NCBI RefSeq assembly: GCF_019279795.1
Contig: NC_056749.1
Coordinates: 577,257,549 to 577,321,548 of the forward strand
DNA: 64,000 nt
Reading direction: 5' to 3'
Origin: Protopterus annectens
Lineage: Eukaryota; Chordata; Ceratodontiformes; Protopteridae
Part shown: piece by piece, positions 43,401-54,177 of the stretch
How positions within the stretch are numbered: position 1 is the stretch's first letter
Layout of the letters: every line of letters starts with the position of its first letter
Translations under genes and position numbers: made by a program
Notes under the pieces: generated by a model
What the model saw: the letters and a program-made list of their open reading frames with translations, nothing else
Told to the model about the DNA's origin: nothing
The model's database searches: none

Positions 43401-45151
43401 AATACCTATGCATGCACATGCAAATTTCTTGCACACCTTCCTTCAGCTCTATTTGACATTTCTGTGGGGTGACACACTCAATAGTGCTAGTGAAGCTATA
43501 TCTGTATAATGGCACATGCTAAGCAAAGTTATTTCTAAATCAGATGTCAATATTTCCTTTACAAATGAGAAGTCAGAGATACTAATGAAAGACTAAGTCA
43601 CTGAAATCAATTATTAAATTTGCTTTTAGAATGTTAATTGCACAAAAGTATTTCTATGCCCATAGTGTTGTTTAGGTCCAAACTGCAGTGTAGGTAAATG
43701 TGAATAGTGGTCTGACTTCAAACAGGGCACAAAGTTAAGGAGAGCTAAGCCTTTAAATTCTTATGACAGGAATGATTAAGGACCTAAAAATAATTTTCTC
43801 CAAACAGAGCCAGCAAAAATGGTGATAAGGATTATACCAAGAAAATCGGACTATCCATAAAAAGGATGGCAGGCCTCCAGATTTATAACCTGCAGCCATC
43901 CATCTGCTCATCTAAAGTACATTGTACTTGACAACTGGGATAATGCACTGGCTACATCCCAGGCACCCCAAGTTCAGTTAGTGGCTCAGTAGTGTGAAGT
44001 GACAGAAGGAAAAGATGACCATGCTCGTACTTTGTTAGAGGTTGTGTACTTGAGTGCATCTTATGTTCAATCACTAGTGGAGACCAGGGGATGCACAGGG
44101 GGGAGCACTGAGTGACATATAAGGCAGGATGAGTGACACAAGGCAGGATGATGTGCAAGCACATTCCCATTGTGTGTCCACCCCTAAGTGTTCAAGTACA
44201 CATGGTAGGAAGGGGAAAAGTTAGGGCACAGCACAGAAAATATTCTTTGGCAGCAGGATGACTACACCACAGTTCTCAAATTTAAGAGCCCTGTTCTTGG
44301 GTCAGACAGAGCTCGGTCAATGCCAGAGCCATCTGGTAAAACCTGGAGCTGATGGTAGCCAGTAGACATCTGTGAGAAGGCAAAAAAAAACTTAAAAGAA
44401 AAAGTTACAGGAAATTGAAAATCATGAGAAGTACTGAGTGCCTTCCTTTTCTGCACCCAATTTGCCCATTTAGTCTGCCGTTGGGGTCAGGGCCCTCTGA
44501 TCCTTTTGATCTCCAGTGGAGGCAAGAGTTGGCTATTGGGGAGTAGACCACTCTGAAGTTCCTGTGGGCTTTCTTGTCCCCATATACCTTGTTAGCCTGT
44601 TTAAGCTGCCTTTCTATGTGCATGTGTGCCTCTGCTAATGTACATCCTGTCACCCATGCAGCAGACCACTTGCACTCCAGACACTTCAGTCGCTTTTTGC
44701 TGTGGGCAATGTACCTTTTTTCCAGTAGGTGTCACCAGTGCAGCAAGCCAAGTGGCCTCCCTTCTGCCAGGTTGGTCAAGCTGATGTTGGCAAGTAACTA
44801 TCATTCTACTAAGCCTGGTCCCTCCCATGCTGCTAGACAAACACAGGGTGTCTTCAGTGTAGTTAGGGGTTTATCATTCTGCACCATGTGGTTAGGTCAC
44901 CCCTTACATTCCTCTACTAAAAACATCTAATGTCTTATCTGTCTCCCTGAACACGAGTTATCAGATCCACGGCCAGCAAATTAGACTTCATCTCAAAGGC
45001 TCAAGCTCCTTCTCTTTCCCATAATGCACCATCAACCACTCTGCCCTAAATTTCATCTGCTATGCTATATGACGGACATGTTCTCCAAGACTCTGCTTAA
45101 AGCATATAATTTTTTTCACTAATGGGGATTATTATTCACTTTTTGTAGAAT
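43401..45151. other. No gene or element recognised
   Basis: Mixed-composition DNA between the microsatellite and PLE1. Frames of 60-118 codons occur on both strands (for example 44574-44930 plus, 44405-44653 minus), but none shows motifs I recognise. Confidence 0.45.
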
Positions 45152-45718
45152 ACACAGGAAAACTATGTCCAAGGTGTAAAATCAACCAGGTTTATTGCAC
45201 AACGCACAAATACAGCTACAGTCAGTTCACCAATGACCTAGGTTTCGTCTTCAAACACTGACTTCATCAGATTGGTGAACCAGTATTGAACAATTTATAT
45301 AACACCTAATTAAAAACTAATTGATACTTTAATACACTTCATTAAATTACATAATTAGTACCAACATAAAAAAAAAAAACACAAAAAACCACACACTACC
45401 TGTGAACACTAATTCTACGAAAAAAAACACAAAATCGTATAAAAAATGAGATATGAATAATATTATATTACCCGAAGGTAAACCACATGAAAAATGAATG
45501 TAATGTATTGCTAATCCAACAAGTTATTGTAAATTTCGAAACTAAAAATTAATGAGCTATGAATTGTAAAAATGTATGAGTATACAAACATGTCTAGCAG
45601 AAATAAGTGTATGTGTATGTATTAAGTGTGAAATAATAAACTAATAAATATATCCCTAATTGTCATAATACTAATGACAATGAAATCCACATTGACCCAC
45701 ATCATGTTAGAAAATAAT
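45152..45718 (-). repeat. PLE1 terminal repeat (3' copy)
   Basis: Matches 56332-57323 (which has a 427-bp LINE insertion) and the plus-arm tail 60117-60682. It holds a hammerhead-like fold at 45225-45280 and A/T-rich non-coding sequence. Confidence 0.85.
45225..45280 (-). ncRNA. Hammerhead-ribozyme-like fold, PLE1 3' repeat
   Basis: On the minus strand: stem I GTTCACCAAT/ATTGGTGAAC, core CTGATGA, short stem II GTC/GAC, GAAA, a 3-bp stem III ACC-ta-GGT, and a cleavage-type GTC before stem I. One extra A lies between the core and stem II. The arrangement is that of minimal type I hammerheads reported for PLEs. Confidence 0.7.
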
Positions 45719-45860
45719 TCAATAAAACACAAGTCTACAAAGTAACATGTGAAACAGTCATATATATTAAAAATTTATGAAAAATTTATCAAAACAATCC
45801 ACTAAACATATATACACTGATGATCTATTTAACTAAAAATGTGTATGTATGCTAAAATTG

Positions 45861-47931
45861 TTAACCACAAATATGTTTCATTCTAAGCCATGGCTTGATG
45901 GAAAGATATTCATTTAGCCCTGGGAATGTACAAGCATCTAATCTTATTTGCCATACTAATTCACTCATATCCAAGTGATACCGGGTGATCCTACCCTGTT
46001 GTTCATGAATCACATGGTGTATAACGCAAAATTTAAACTTGTGATTGTTGTTATCCATCACATGTCTTGCTAAGGCATTAGTGTTTTTTTTATGTTGTAT
46101 ATCAAGGATGTGTTCCTTAATCCTATCTCTAAAACGTCTACACGTCTTTCCCACATAAAATGCCTTGCAATCTTGGCACTTAGCTAGGTACACCACATTC
46201 TTGGTGTGGCAATCATAATGCCCACCAATAGAAATACCAGAATTATTAAACACTAATTTTTGTCCTGTTGTCAAAATGTGTGTGCAAGTTGTGCACCTGC
46301 CACATTTGAAATTACCCAATGCTTTTTTCCCCAATTTAGGGTAATGGACTGTACTTTTTTCAAAGATATCTTTAAATGACATGTCTTTTTTGAAAACAAA
46401 CTTGAGTTTTTGAGTGAAAAGTGCATTTAAGTCCCTACTTTTTTGAAATATTTCCCAATACTTTTTAATTGTCTATTACAAATTCTGTATCTCCATTATA
46501 AGTTAGAATATATAAAATGGTATCACTGCCAAAGGTTGATCTACCATCACAACCTAAACAAAACCCAAACTTATCAATGTCAGATTTTAGTATTGATGGC
46601 ATCACTTTAGTTTCTCTCTTGTGTTGGATTTCCTTACGTAAATCTGCACATAACTGGTCCGGATACCCTCTGTTAAGAAACAAACCTGTAATAAAATCCA
46701 ATTCTACATGGAAGTCACTATCCTCACTAACCATGCATGCTGCCCTAACCATCTGCCCCTTAACAATCGCCCTCTTTTGATGGTTAGTGTGCCAACTGTC
46801 AAAGTGGAGATATGAATTTGAGAATGTAGCCTTTCTATAAATGTTAGATCTCATCAAGCCTGTAGAGTGATCATATGTCAACTTGACATCCAAAAATTCT
46901 ATGGACGTGTCATTGATTTCATGGGTGAAATCTAAAAACCAGACAGTGTTGTTAATGTACTGTATAAAGGTATCTAACAAGAGTCTATCACCTACCCATA
47001 CAATAAAGATATCGTGCAACAATCTTGAATATAGATGGATAAATGGACTAAACTCACTATTCAGGACAAATTTCGCCTCCCAAAATGCCATGATGTAATT
47101 AGCATAAATGGGGGTGCAAGCTGCCCCCATGGCAACTCCTGTCCGTTGCCTAAAGTAATGGCCCTCAAAATATAAAAAATTATTGTCCAACACTAATTCC
47201 ATAAGTTTGACATATGCATTGATTTCTTCCTGTTCGTACACACCTGTAACATACAATTATTCCTCTAACCAGGCAAGTCCAACGTCATGTGGAATCACTG
47301 TAAATAAATTACAGACATCTATAGTAAAGTAAAATTTTTCGGGTACAACCAAATGTTTGATCATTTCTAAAAAGTGCCAAGAATCTTTTAATATGTACGG
47401 TAATTTACTTAAACCAACCCTCAATTTGTGGTCCAAAAACCGACTAATGAAGCTCACTTTGCTCCGCTTGCCATCCACAATAGGTCTAAATTTAACATTG
47501 TCAAGTCCTTTGTGGATTTTGGGTATTCCAAAAATCCCACTTACAACAGGGTATTCATTAATCAAAAAATTGTATTCGTCCTCACTTAACTCCCCTTGAA
47601 AAATCATATCATCCAAAAACAAATCTATTTTTCTATGGGCTATATTGATTTCATTAATACTTACTTCACTGTAATTGTCTTCCAACAACATGGACATCAT
47701 AATACTAAAATAGTTCTGTTTGTTAACAATTGCAACCCCATTGCCCTTATCTGGCTTCATGATTCGTATACAACTCAATTCACTTAGTTTTGTCATCATT
47801 TCATGCTCATTTTTAGTCATATTCAGTTGTACTTTATCTTGCCTATGCCTAAAATGTTGTCTAAGATCTTGCTCACATATGTTTTCAAACATAGCCACTG
47901 TTGGGCTCATAACAGGATTGTAAATACTTGG
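45861..47931 (-). pseudogene. PLE1 minus-arm RT and GIY-YIG endonuclease
   Basis: After D6 the protein reads MSPTVAMFENI, MKPDKGNGVAIVNK, FGIPKIHKG (RT motif, near 47530-47500), PIVDGKRSKVSF, FTIDVCNLFTVIPHD (palm A), GVAMGAACTPIYANYIMAFW (motif B, near 47150-47090), and RLLHDIFIVW where a catalytic xxDD box is expected (near 47020). Then comes the thumb, a KCGRCTTCTHI cysteine motif (near 46308-46278), GIY-YIG core NVVYLAKCQDCKAFYVGK, and FPGLNEYLS. Breaks: Gln codon to stop near 47257 (CAA in the plus arm), a 2-base loss near 46480. It copies PLE RNA and cuts target DNA in intact elements. Confidence 0.85.
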
Positions 47932-48093
47932 ATGTTATGTGATCCTATCTCGCCTACATTCTGACTGATGGGTTCGGTGCTGATCCCTCGGCTCCGACTC
48001 TGCACGCTTATGCCAAAGAGCGAAGTCTCTTATTGGCTGAGCTTACTATATCCCAGGATGCACCACTACCAGTCCCCCAGATATCGTTTGCCG
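47932..48093. repeat. D6 left terminal inverted repeat
   Basis: Pairs with 53991-54145 in inverse orientation: GCCTACATTCTGACTGATGG, GCTTATGCCAAAGAGCGAAG, CCCAGGATGCACCACTACC. The hairpin near 47974-47998 has one arm mutated (GGTGCTGA against TCGGCTCC). The first 9-10 bases are left-specific. Confidence 0.9.
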
Positions 48094-48495
48094 CTAACTA
48101 GCAAAGACGTGGTCTCAAGCTGGCTGAGCTAAGTAGTGTTTTCACTAACTTTTTCTGTCAGGAATTTTCTAATTCTTTAACAAAAAGCTGTTTTAACAGC
48201 TATACTGTACTTTTGTGTGTGACTGGTTAATTTTTCTGTGGAAAATTTTGTGTGTGGTTGCGTGTTGGTTCTGACTAGAGGTCCCTTTGAGTTGTAGGGC
48301 CCTTTTCCTGTCAGTTAATTGCTTTAAATACTTAGGGATTCTTGGATCCCTTTAGTTGTTTTTTTTTTCCTGTTCTTGTCGGACGGGCTACCTTAATCGG
48401 CAACTGTAAACTATTATTGTAGTGACAGTTCTCTAAAAGAAAAAGAAAAAAGAAGTGTGTGTTTTTCTGTGATAGTTACTAAACTTGTTGCTATA

Positions 48496-50811
48496 ATGTC
48501 ACAGGCTCCTAGGCCTTCGGGCTTTAAGAAGTGCACTAAGTGCAGCTTTAAAATGTCAATCACAGATGATCACTCTCTCTGTGTGTATTGTTTGGGCGCC
48601 AAACATTTGCAGGAGTCCTGCAGCGTATGTCACGCGTTTTCCTCGAGGGTCCTCCAAGAGAGGAAAAATAAACTTATTTTGAAAGGCCTTATAAAACCCT
48701 CTTTTGAAGAAGCATTAGCATCCTCTCCTTCTCCTGCTAAAAAGAAAAGGGCGTCGGCTCCGACCAGTCCGTCGGACCAGACTGCCAAAAGACATAGGCA
48801 GGCTTCTCCTTCGGCTCCACGGACTTCGGAGCCGAGGGTGGAACGGTCTGCCTTGATGCCTCCAGTCTCGACTCCTCTGGGTTCGGAGCCGACGGCTGGA
48901 GCATCGAGAGGCGGGTCACCTTCATCGGCTCCACTGATCTCGGAGCCGATGAAGGTTGTCCGCTCAGACACTTCCTCCTCGGCGCCGAAGTCCTCTTCGG
49001 CACCAATGGAAATTGGCTTGGACACTCCTTCGGTGCCGATAGTTATCGAGTCGCCTCGGAGCCGGTCCCATAGTCCCTTGGAGCCGTTGGAGAGACCTAC
49101 TCGGACCCGTTCGGTCTCTTCCAGGTCATCAAGAATGTCAGATTCGGACATAGACAGGGTGCTCCAAAGACTGTTCCAGTCCCCAGTCTTTCAAAAATTT
49201 GTTTCGGCTCCGACCCAATTGGCTTCGGAGCTGATAGCCCACTCCATTGCCATTCCTCCTCCGACCGCTTTGGCTCCGTCGGAGCAGGTGCTGGTGGAGC
49301 CAGTAGAGATCCTAGGGTCGGCTCCGACCTTTACTCCAACCCCGGCCTTCGGGTCCGAGTTTAGCACGCGGACTTCTTCGGCCGGACCCGGGGGTGATGT
49401 TTCGGGACCAATGTTGTCTGTTCCGAGCCTCCCTCTCGGTGCTTCGGCCGCGGGACTTCCGTCTGCTATCATGGCTCCGGGGACCGGACACTCCCAGGTT
49501 TCTGGAGGTCCGGCTTTCAGAGCTATGAGGAGTGCCTTGGCCAAGTCTTCTTCGGCCATCTCTACGGCTTTACCGGCACCTTCCCTGGGCATGGAGACTG
49601 GGTCTTTGGCAGTTCCCCTGTCTCTAGGCAGCGGAGCCCCGGGGCCTGAGGTTACCCCCACTGGGGGTTCCCCTCCTCCTGAGGGTTCTTCGGAGTTGTC
49701 TTCGGAGGAGCCCCCAAGGAAGAGATCGTGCAAGAGGAAGCATGTGGACTCCCCCGAATCTCTTACATCGGACACTGATCTTGATGATGCGGAGGGGTCC
49801 CCAAAGTCGTCCTCGGATGATGTCTCATTTGCAGACATTCTAGAGATCATTAAGCAACGAGGCGGCTGGATTTCCAAACCCCCCTCCGCTGATGAGTCAG
49901 TGCTTCTCAAGGCCTTCGGGGCTCAGCCCTCCGCCTCCTGGGTGTCTCCGCCCTTCGACGAGCTCCTGGATTTGGTTTGTCGGGCGTGGGAACATCCAGA
50001 TACTGTGGAACCAGTGCCTTCTCGCCCTAACAAATTTTTGTCTGCCCCACCCGAGAAGGAGTTCTTGAAGGCGTGGCTGTAGATGCCATGGTGGTGGCAT
50101 CTGCTACACAGCAGGACATGGCAGAGGCTTCAACGTCCGTCCATCCTCCTAATAAGGAGTCTAGGAGCATGGACGATGCGGAAGCGCACCCTGACTTCAG
50201 CGGCCTTTACTCTGAGGTCCCTGAATTATTTGGCACATTTCACCAGACTACAGAGGGATCTGGTCAAGGAGCTGTCAGACTCCCTCTCAGGTAACCTACC
50301 TGAGCAGCTAGCCCAGTCGGTTAGCTCTCAGTTGGCTATCCTTACCTCGATTTCAAACTCATCCATGAGGCTCATTTCATATGCGGCCGAAGGGGCGGGC
50401 AGAGCGGCAGGCACAGGCGTGGCTCTACGGAGACAAGCCTGGCTCCGTTTGTGTCATTTCGCGGAGGCCTTCAAGTCTTCCTTTGCCGACGCTCCCTTTG
50501 ATGGGTCCTCCTTGTTTGGACCCAAGGTAAAAGACACTCTTACCCGCTGTGAGCAAGAGGGAAAAACTTTATCTGCAGTAGGAGCACGTTATTCCACTCC
50601 CTTTCGGCCTTATCCCAAGGCTAGAAGAGGAGGGAAGATGTGGTTCCGCAAATCACAGAAGTCCTTTCCTCAACAGCAGGAAGATTCCCTTTCCAGAGGC
50701 AGAGGACGGGGAAATTTTTCTGGGAGACGCCGTCCCAGAGGCGGCAGAGGGCCCCGCAACACTGGAGACCGCGAGTCCTTTCGTGGCTCTTCAGCCTCCC
50801 ACACTTCATGA
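48496..50811 (+). pseudogene. D6 gag
   Basis: ATG at 48496 begins MSQAPRPSGFKKCTKCSFKMS. Residues 13-48 hold three CxxC-type pairs (CTKC, CVYC, CSVCHAF), probably zinc-binding. Residues about 85-400 are Ser/Ala/Pro/Glu-rich, largely from repeated SAP and SEP codon triplets. Next are a basic/acidic block (KRSCKRKHVDS, TSDTDLDDAEGSP), the core (FADILEIIKQRGG, FDELLDLVCRAWEHP, LNYLAHFTRLQRD) and an RG-rich tail (RGRGRGNFSGRRRP) to the stop at 50811. Length is about 770 codons. A small deletion near 50067 and another shift near 50175 break it; otherwise it is nearly intact. Confidence 0.9.
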
Positions 50812-52711
50812 GGGATTGCCCAGCTGTGCTGCTCTGGAGCCAGTCGGGTGCCGTTTTGCCAAGCACCTAAAAGCCTGGGAGTCCATTACTCAGGACAGAT
50901 GGGTGCTTCGGATCATTGCCGGAGGTTATACCATTCCCTTCACACACTCACCCCCACCGTCCAAAAAAATCCCGGACCCACCACCCAGTCAAAGGGAAAT
51001 TGCAGCCGCAGAAGCTTCAAAGCTGCTAGAAAAAGGAGTCATCCAACTGGTCCCCACAGACCATATCGGATCCGGAAATTACTCAAGGTTCTTTTTAGTG
51101 CCAAAAAAGACAGGGGACCTGAGACCCATTTTGGATCTCAGCAAACTCAACCAGTCCGTCATGAACTCCAAATTCCGAATGGTTACTTTGCAATCCATTC
51201 TCCCATTGTTGGAGAAGGATGTTTGGATGTGCTCCATAGATCTCAAGGATGCCTATTATCACATACCGATACATCAGGCGTCCAGGAGGTATTTGCGCTT
51301 CAGCCTGGGAGACAGTCATTTCCAATTTTGTGCTCTGCCCTTTGGTCTCACCACAGCCCCCAGGGTGTTCACCAAGTGTTTGGCAGTAGTGACTGCTCAC
51401 CTGAGGAGTCTCGGATTCCAAGTGTTTCCCTATCTGGACTGGCTCCTGACTGCCACCACCAGGCATCTACTACTAGAGAACCTACAAGCCACCATCTCCC
51501 TGGGTGCTTCCCTGGGAATTACATTCAATTGGTCAAAGTCTGTCTTGCTGCCCTCTCAGCGCATAAGATTCATAGGAGCAGAGATAGACTCAAAATTGAT
51601 GCGAATCTTCCTTCCGACCGAAAGGATTCAAACATTACAAGGTCAAGTCCAGCCCTGCTTCTAAGATCAAAAGCCCCAGCCGGGTTGGTCCTGCAACTTT
51701 TAGGTTCAATGTCTGCCACTGTTCTCCTAGTTCCTCTGGCAAGATTGCACATGAGGATTCTTCAGTGGCTGTTATCGACACAATGGTCTTTTCAGGATCT
51801 CCCCCTCAATCATCACATTCTGATTACAGAAACGTGCAAACGGGACCTCCGCTGGTGGCTTCAGCCATCCAATCTGAATCTGGGAAGACCTTTTGTTATA
51901 CCCCCTCCAGTGGCCACCTTGACAACGGATGCCTCCCAGACTGGGTGGGGGGGGGCATTGTCTGGGCAGGTCAGTTCAGGGTTCTTGGCTTCCAGACGAA
52001 ACATTTCTCCATATCAATGTGTTGGAAATGAGGGCTGTACTTCTGTCCCTACAAGCCCTCCACAAGTTTCTCCCTCAAGGCATTATCGCTATCCACACAG
52101 ACAACATGTCGGTGGTCTGGTATCTAAACAAACAAGGAGGGACCAAATCTTACCCCCTTTGCAGAGAAGCCATGAGGGTGTGGGAATGGGCAGTAGCTAC
52201 CAACCGCTTCCTGGTAGCGACCCACATTCCAGGAAAATCCAATGTATTGGCAGACAGACTAAGCAGGATGATTCTCTCTCCTCACGAGTGGTCCCTGAAC
52301 GAAACAGTAGCAGCTCAGGTTTTCGAAAGATGGGGGACTCCGTGCTGCGACCTGTTTGCAACACCACAAAACACGAAGTGCAAAAGGTTCTTTTCCTTGA
52401 CTCCGCATCAGGGGGAGGCAGCTACGGATGCTCTAGTCCAACCTTGGCCAACAGGACTACTTTATGCTTTTCCTCCGGTTCCACTCCTCCCCAAAGTCAT
52501 CCAGAAAGCTTCCCAATTGGGGTCCACAATGATTCTAATTGCTCCGTACTGGCCTCGTCAGGTATGGTTCCCCTACCTAAAGAAATATGCTCTGGACGAT
52601 CCTTGGTTTTTGGATCTAACTCCGGACCTTCTGATGCATCAGTCGGGACAACAGCACCAGTCCCTTCGCACCTTGAAATTAACAGCTTGGCTCCTCCACT
52701 TCCGACTTTAG
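50812..52711 (+). pseudogene. D6 RT, RNase H and Dam-like methyltransferase gene
   Basis: The frame overlaps gag's end (open from about 50783 without an ATG). RT: SRFFLVPKKTGDLRPILDLSKL, FRMVTLQSILPLLEKD, DLKDAYYHIPIH, QFCALPFGLTTAPRVF. The catalytic motif reads PYLDWLL, one Asp codon short (3-base loss near 51438). A frame shift near 51655 follows. RNase H starts TTDASQTGWGG (frame-shifted near 51945), then INVLEMRAVLLSLQ, TDNMSVVWYLNKQGG, GKSNVLADRLSR. The Dam-like part is CDLFATPQNTKCKRFF, YAFPPVPLL, ILIAPYWPRQVWFPYL; the frame ends at 52711. The missing Asp alone would inactivate the RT. Confidence 0.9.
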
Positions 52712-53736
52712 TCAGAAATCACACTTTGGACCCGGAAGTTATTCACATTTTATCTTCAGCCCACAAACCCACCACTAAGAAATTGTATCTCAGTAAGTGG
52801 AAGAGGTTTGCTATCTGGGCTCAACTCAGGGGCTTAGATCCTATTACTGCCCCGATACCAGAGGTCTTGAAATTTTTAACATCCTTGTTTAATCAAGGAT
52901 CTTCAGTCTCTACTATTAAAGTCCAACTAGCAGCTATCTCCAAATTTCACAAATCCATAGACCCACCGTTGATGAGCAGCAGATTATGCAAAACTTTCAT
53001 GAAAGGTGCTGTGCTTTTAAGACCCCCAGTTTTTCAACCTGCGCCTCCGTGGGATCTTGATTTGGTGCTTCGTGTCTTAACATCTTCCCCCTTTGAACCG
53101 GCTGCTACATGTGAGTTGAAATATCTGTCTTGGAAAACTGCCTTCTTAGTTGCAATGACCTCTGCAAGAAGAGTTTCAGAACTTTAAGCCCTATCTATCA
53201 AACCACCGTACTTGATTTTTCACAAGGATAGAGTATCACTTAGGCCTAATCCATCCTTTGTTCCAAAAGTTTGTTCTAATCTCTGTCTCCAACAATCTCT
53301 AGAGCTACCAGTTTTCTTTCCAAAATTTTCAAACAAAGCGGAATACACCTTGCATACATTGGATGTTCACAGGCAATTGCGCTTCTATCTAGACAGGACT
53401 CAACAAATTCGAAAAACAGATCAATTGTTTGTGTCCTTTTCAGATAATAAATTGGGTAAAACCATCACTAAAGCTACTATTTCCAAATGGATTAGAGATT
53501 GCATAACTCAGGCTTATTCCTCTTCAGATAAGCAACTTACAACATCTGTCAAAGCTCACTCTACCAGAGCTATGGCTACCTCTATTGCGTTTCATTCCAA
53601 GCTCGCTATTTCTGAGATTTGTGCTGCGGCTACTTGGTCCAACCCGCACACTTTCATTTCCCACTATAAATTGGATGTGGCATCTAAAGGGCGAGCATCA
53701 TTTGGTTCCACGGTACTCAGGAGTGTTTTCCAGTGA
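52640..53736 (+). pseudogene. D6 tyrosine recombinase
   Basis: Overlaps the end of the preceding gene in another frame. N-terminal part: INSLAPPLPTLVRNHTL, SAHKPTTKKLYLSKWKRFAIW, IKVQLAAISKFHKS. Catalytic part: TSARRVSEL (first Arg), then a stop at 53185-53187 (TAA where D3 has CAG), DVHRQLRFYLDRT, KAHSTRAMATS (HxxR), AATW, FISHYKLD with the nucleophilic Tyr, stop at 53736. Apart from that single nonsense codon the gene is open and keeps all residues expected for strand transfer. Confidence 0.92.
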
Positions 53737-53769
53737 GCCACCCAGGATTCAGGTGCTAGGGACGCTGTC

Positions 53770-53866
53770 CCATCAGTCAGAATGTAGGCGAGATAGGATC
53801 ACATAACATCTTTTAGTTATGTACTCACCATAACTTCAGATGTTTGGGATCCATCTCTACATTCTA
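53770..53866. repeat. D6 internal complementary region (circle junction)
   Basis: GATAGGATCACATAACAT (to 53809) is the inverse of the left tip, and CTTTTAGTTATGTACTCACC (from 53810) is the inverse of the right tip. On the minus strand this reads right end joined to left end without added bases. Confidence 0.95.
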
Positions 53867-53990
53867 ATACCCACCCTCCTTCCCCTGCCTTGGAGATCAG
53901 AAGAGATTGAGCGGTTTGAGTTCTACGTTTTATCTTGCATCATCTGTCAATGTTATATAAGCAGTGCGTGCGTGTGTGCATGTATGCGGA

Positions 53991-54177
53991 CAAACTAGAT
54001 CTGGGGGACTGGTAGTGGTGCATCCTGGGATATAGTAAGCTCAGCCAATAAGAGACTTCGCTCTTTGGCATAAGCGTGCCGAGTCGGAGCCGAGGGATCG
54101 GCTCCGAACCCATCAGTCAGAATGTAGGCGAGATGGATCCCAAACATCTGAAGTTATGGTGAGTACATAACTAAAAG
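53991..54177. repeat. D6 right terminal inverted repeat
   Basis: CAAACTAGATCTGGGGGACT onward mirrors the left repeat. An intact hairpin CGGAGCCGA-ggga-TCGGCTCCG lies near 54084-54107. The right-only tip includes GAAGTTATGGTGAGTACATA and ends ACTAAAAG. Confidence 0.95.

Larger units (their letters stand above)
47932..54177 (+). mobile_element. DIRS-like retrotransposon D6, complete, inserted in PLE1
   Basis: A full element of 6,246 bp with base-exact ends. The flanks TAAATACTTGG (to 47931) and TTTTGTAATATT (from 54178) are contiguous in the plus PLE1 arm (inverse at 57939-57961), so nothing was duplicated or lost. Left tip ATGTTATGTG and right tip ACTAAAAG are joined in the ICR. Gag, RT-RNase H-Dam-like and recombinase genes are all present; each has one to a few lesions. 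It is one of the youngest-looking insertions in the window. Confidence 0.95.

Noticed and set aside
44574..44930. 118-codon plus-strand frame and the overlapping minus-strand frames
   Set aside because: No recognisable domain, and both strands are open at similar length, so chance is as likely.
50848..53187. A 779-codon open frame
   Set aside because: It is off-frame for most of the RT, in frame for the thumb region (about 51655-51950), off-frame again over RNase H, and in frame for the recombinase from about 52640.
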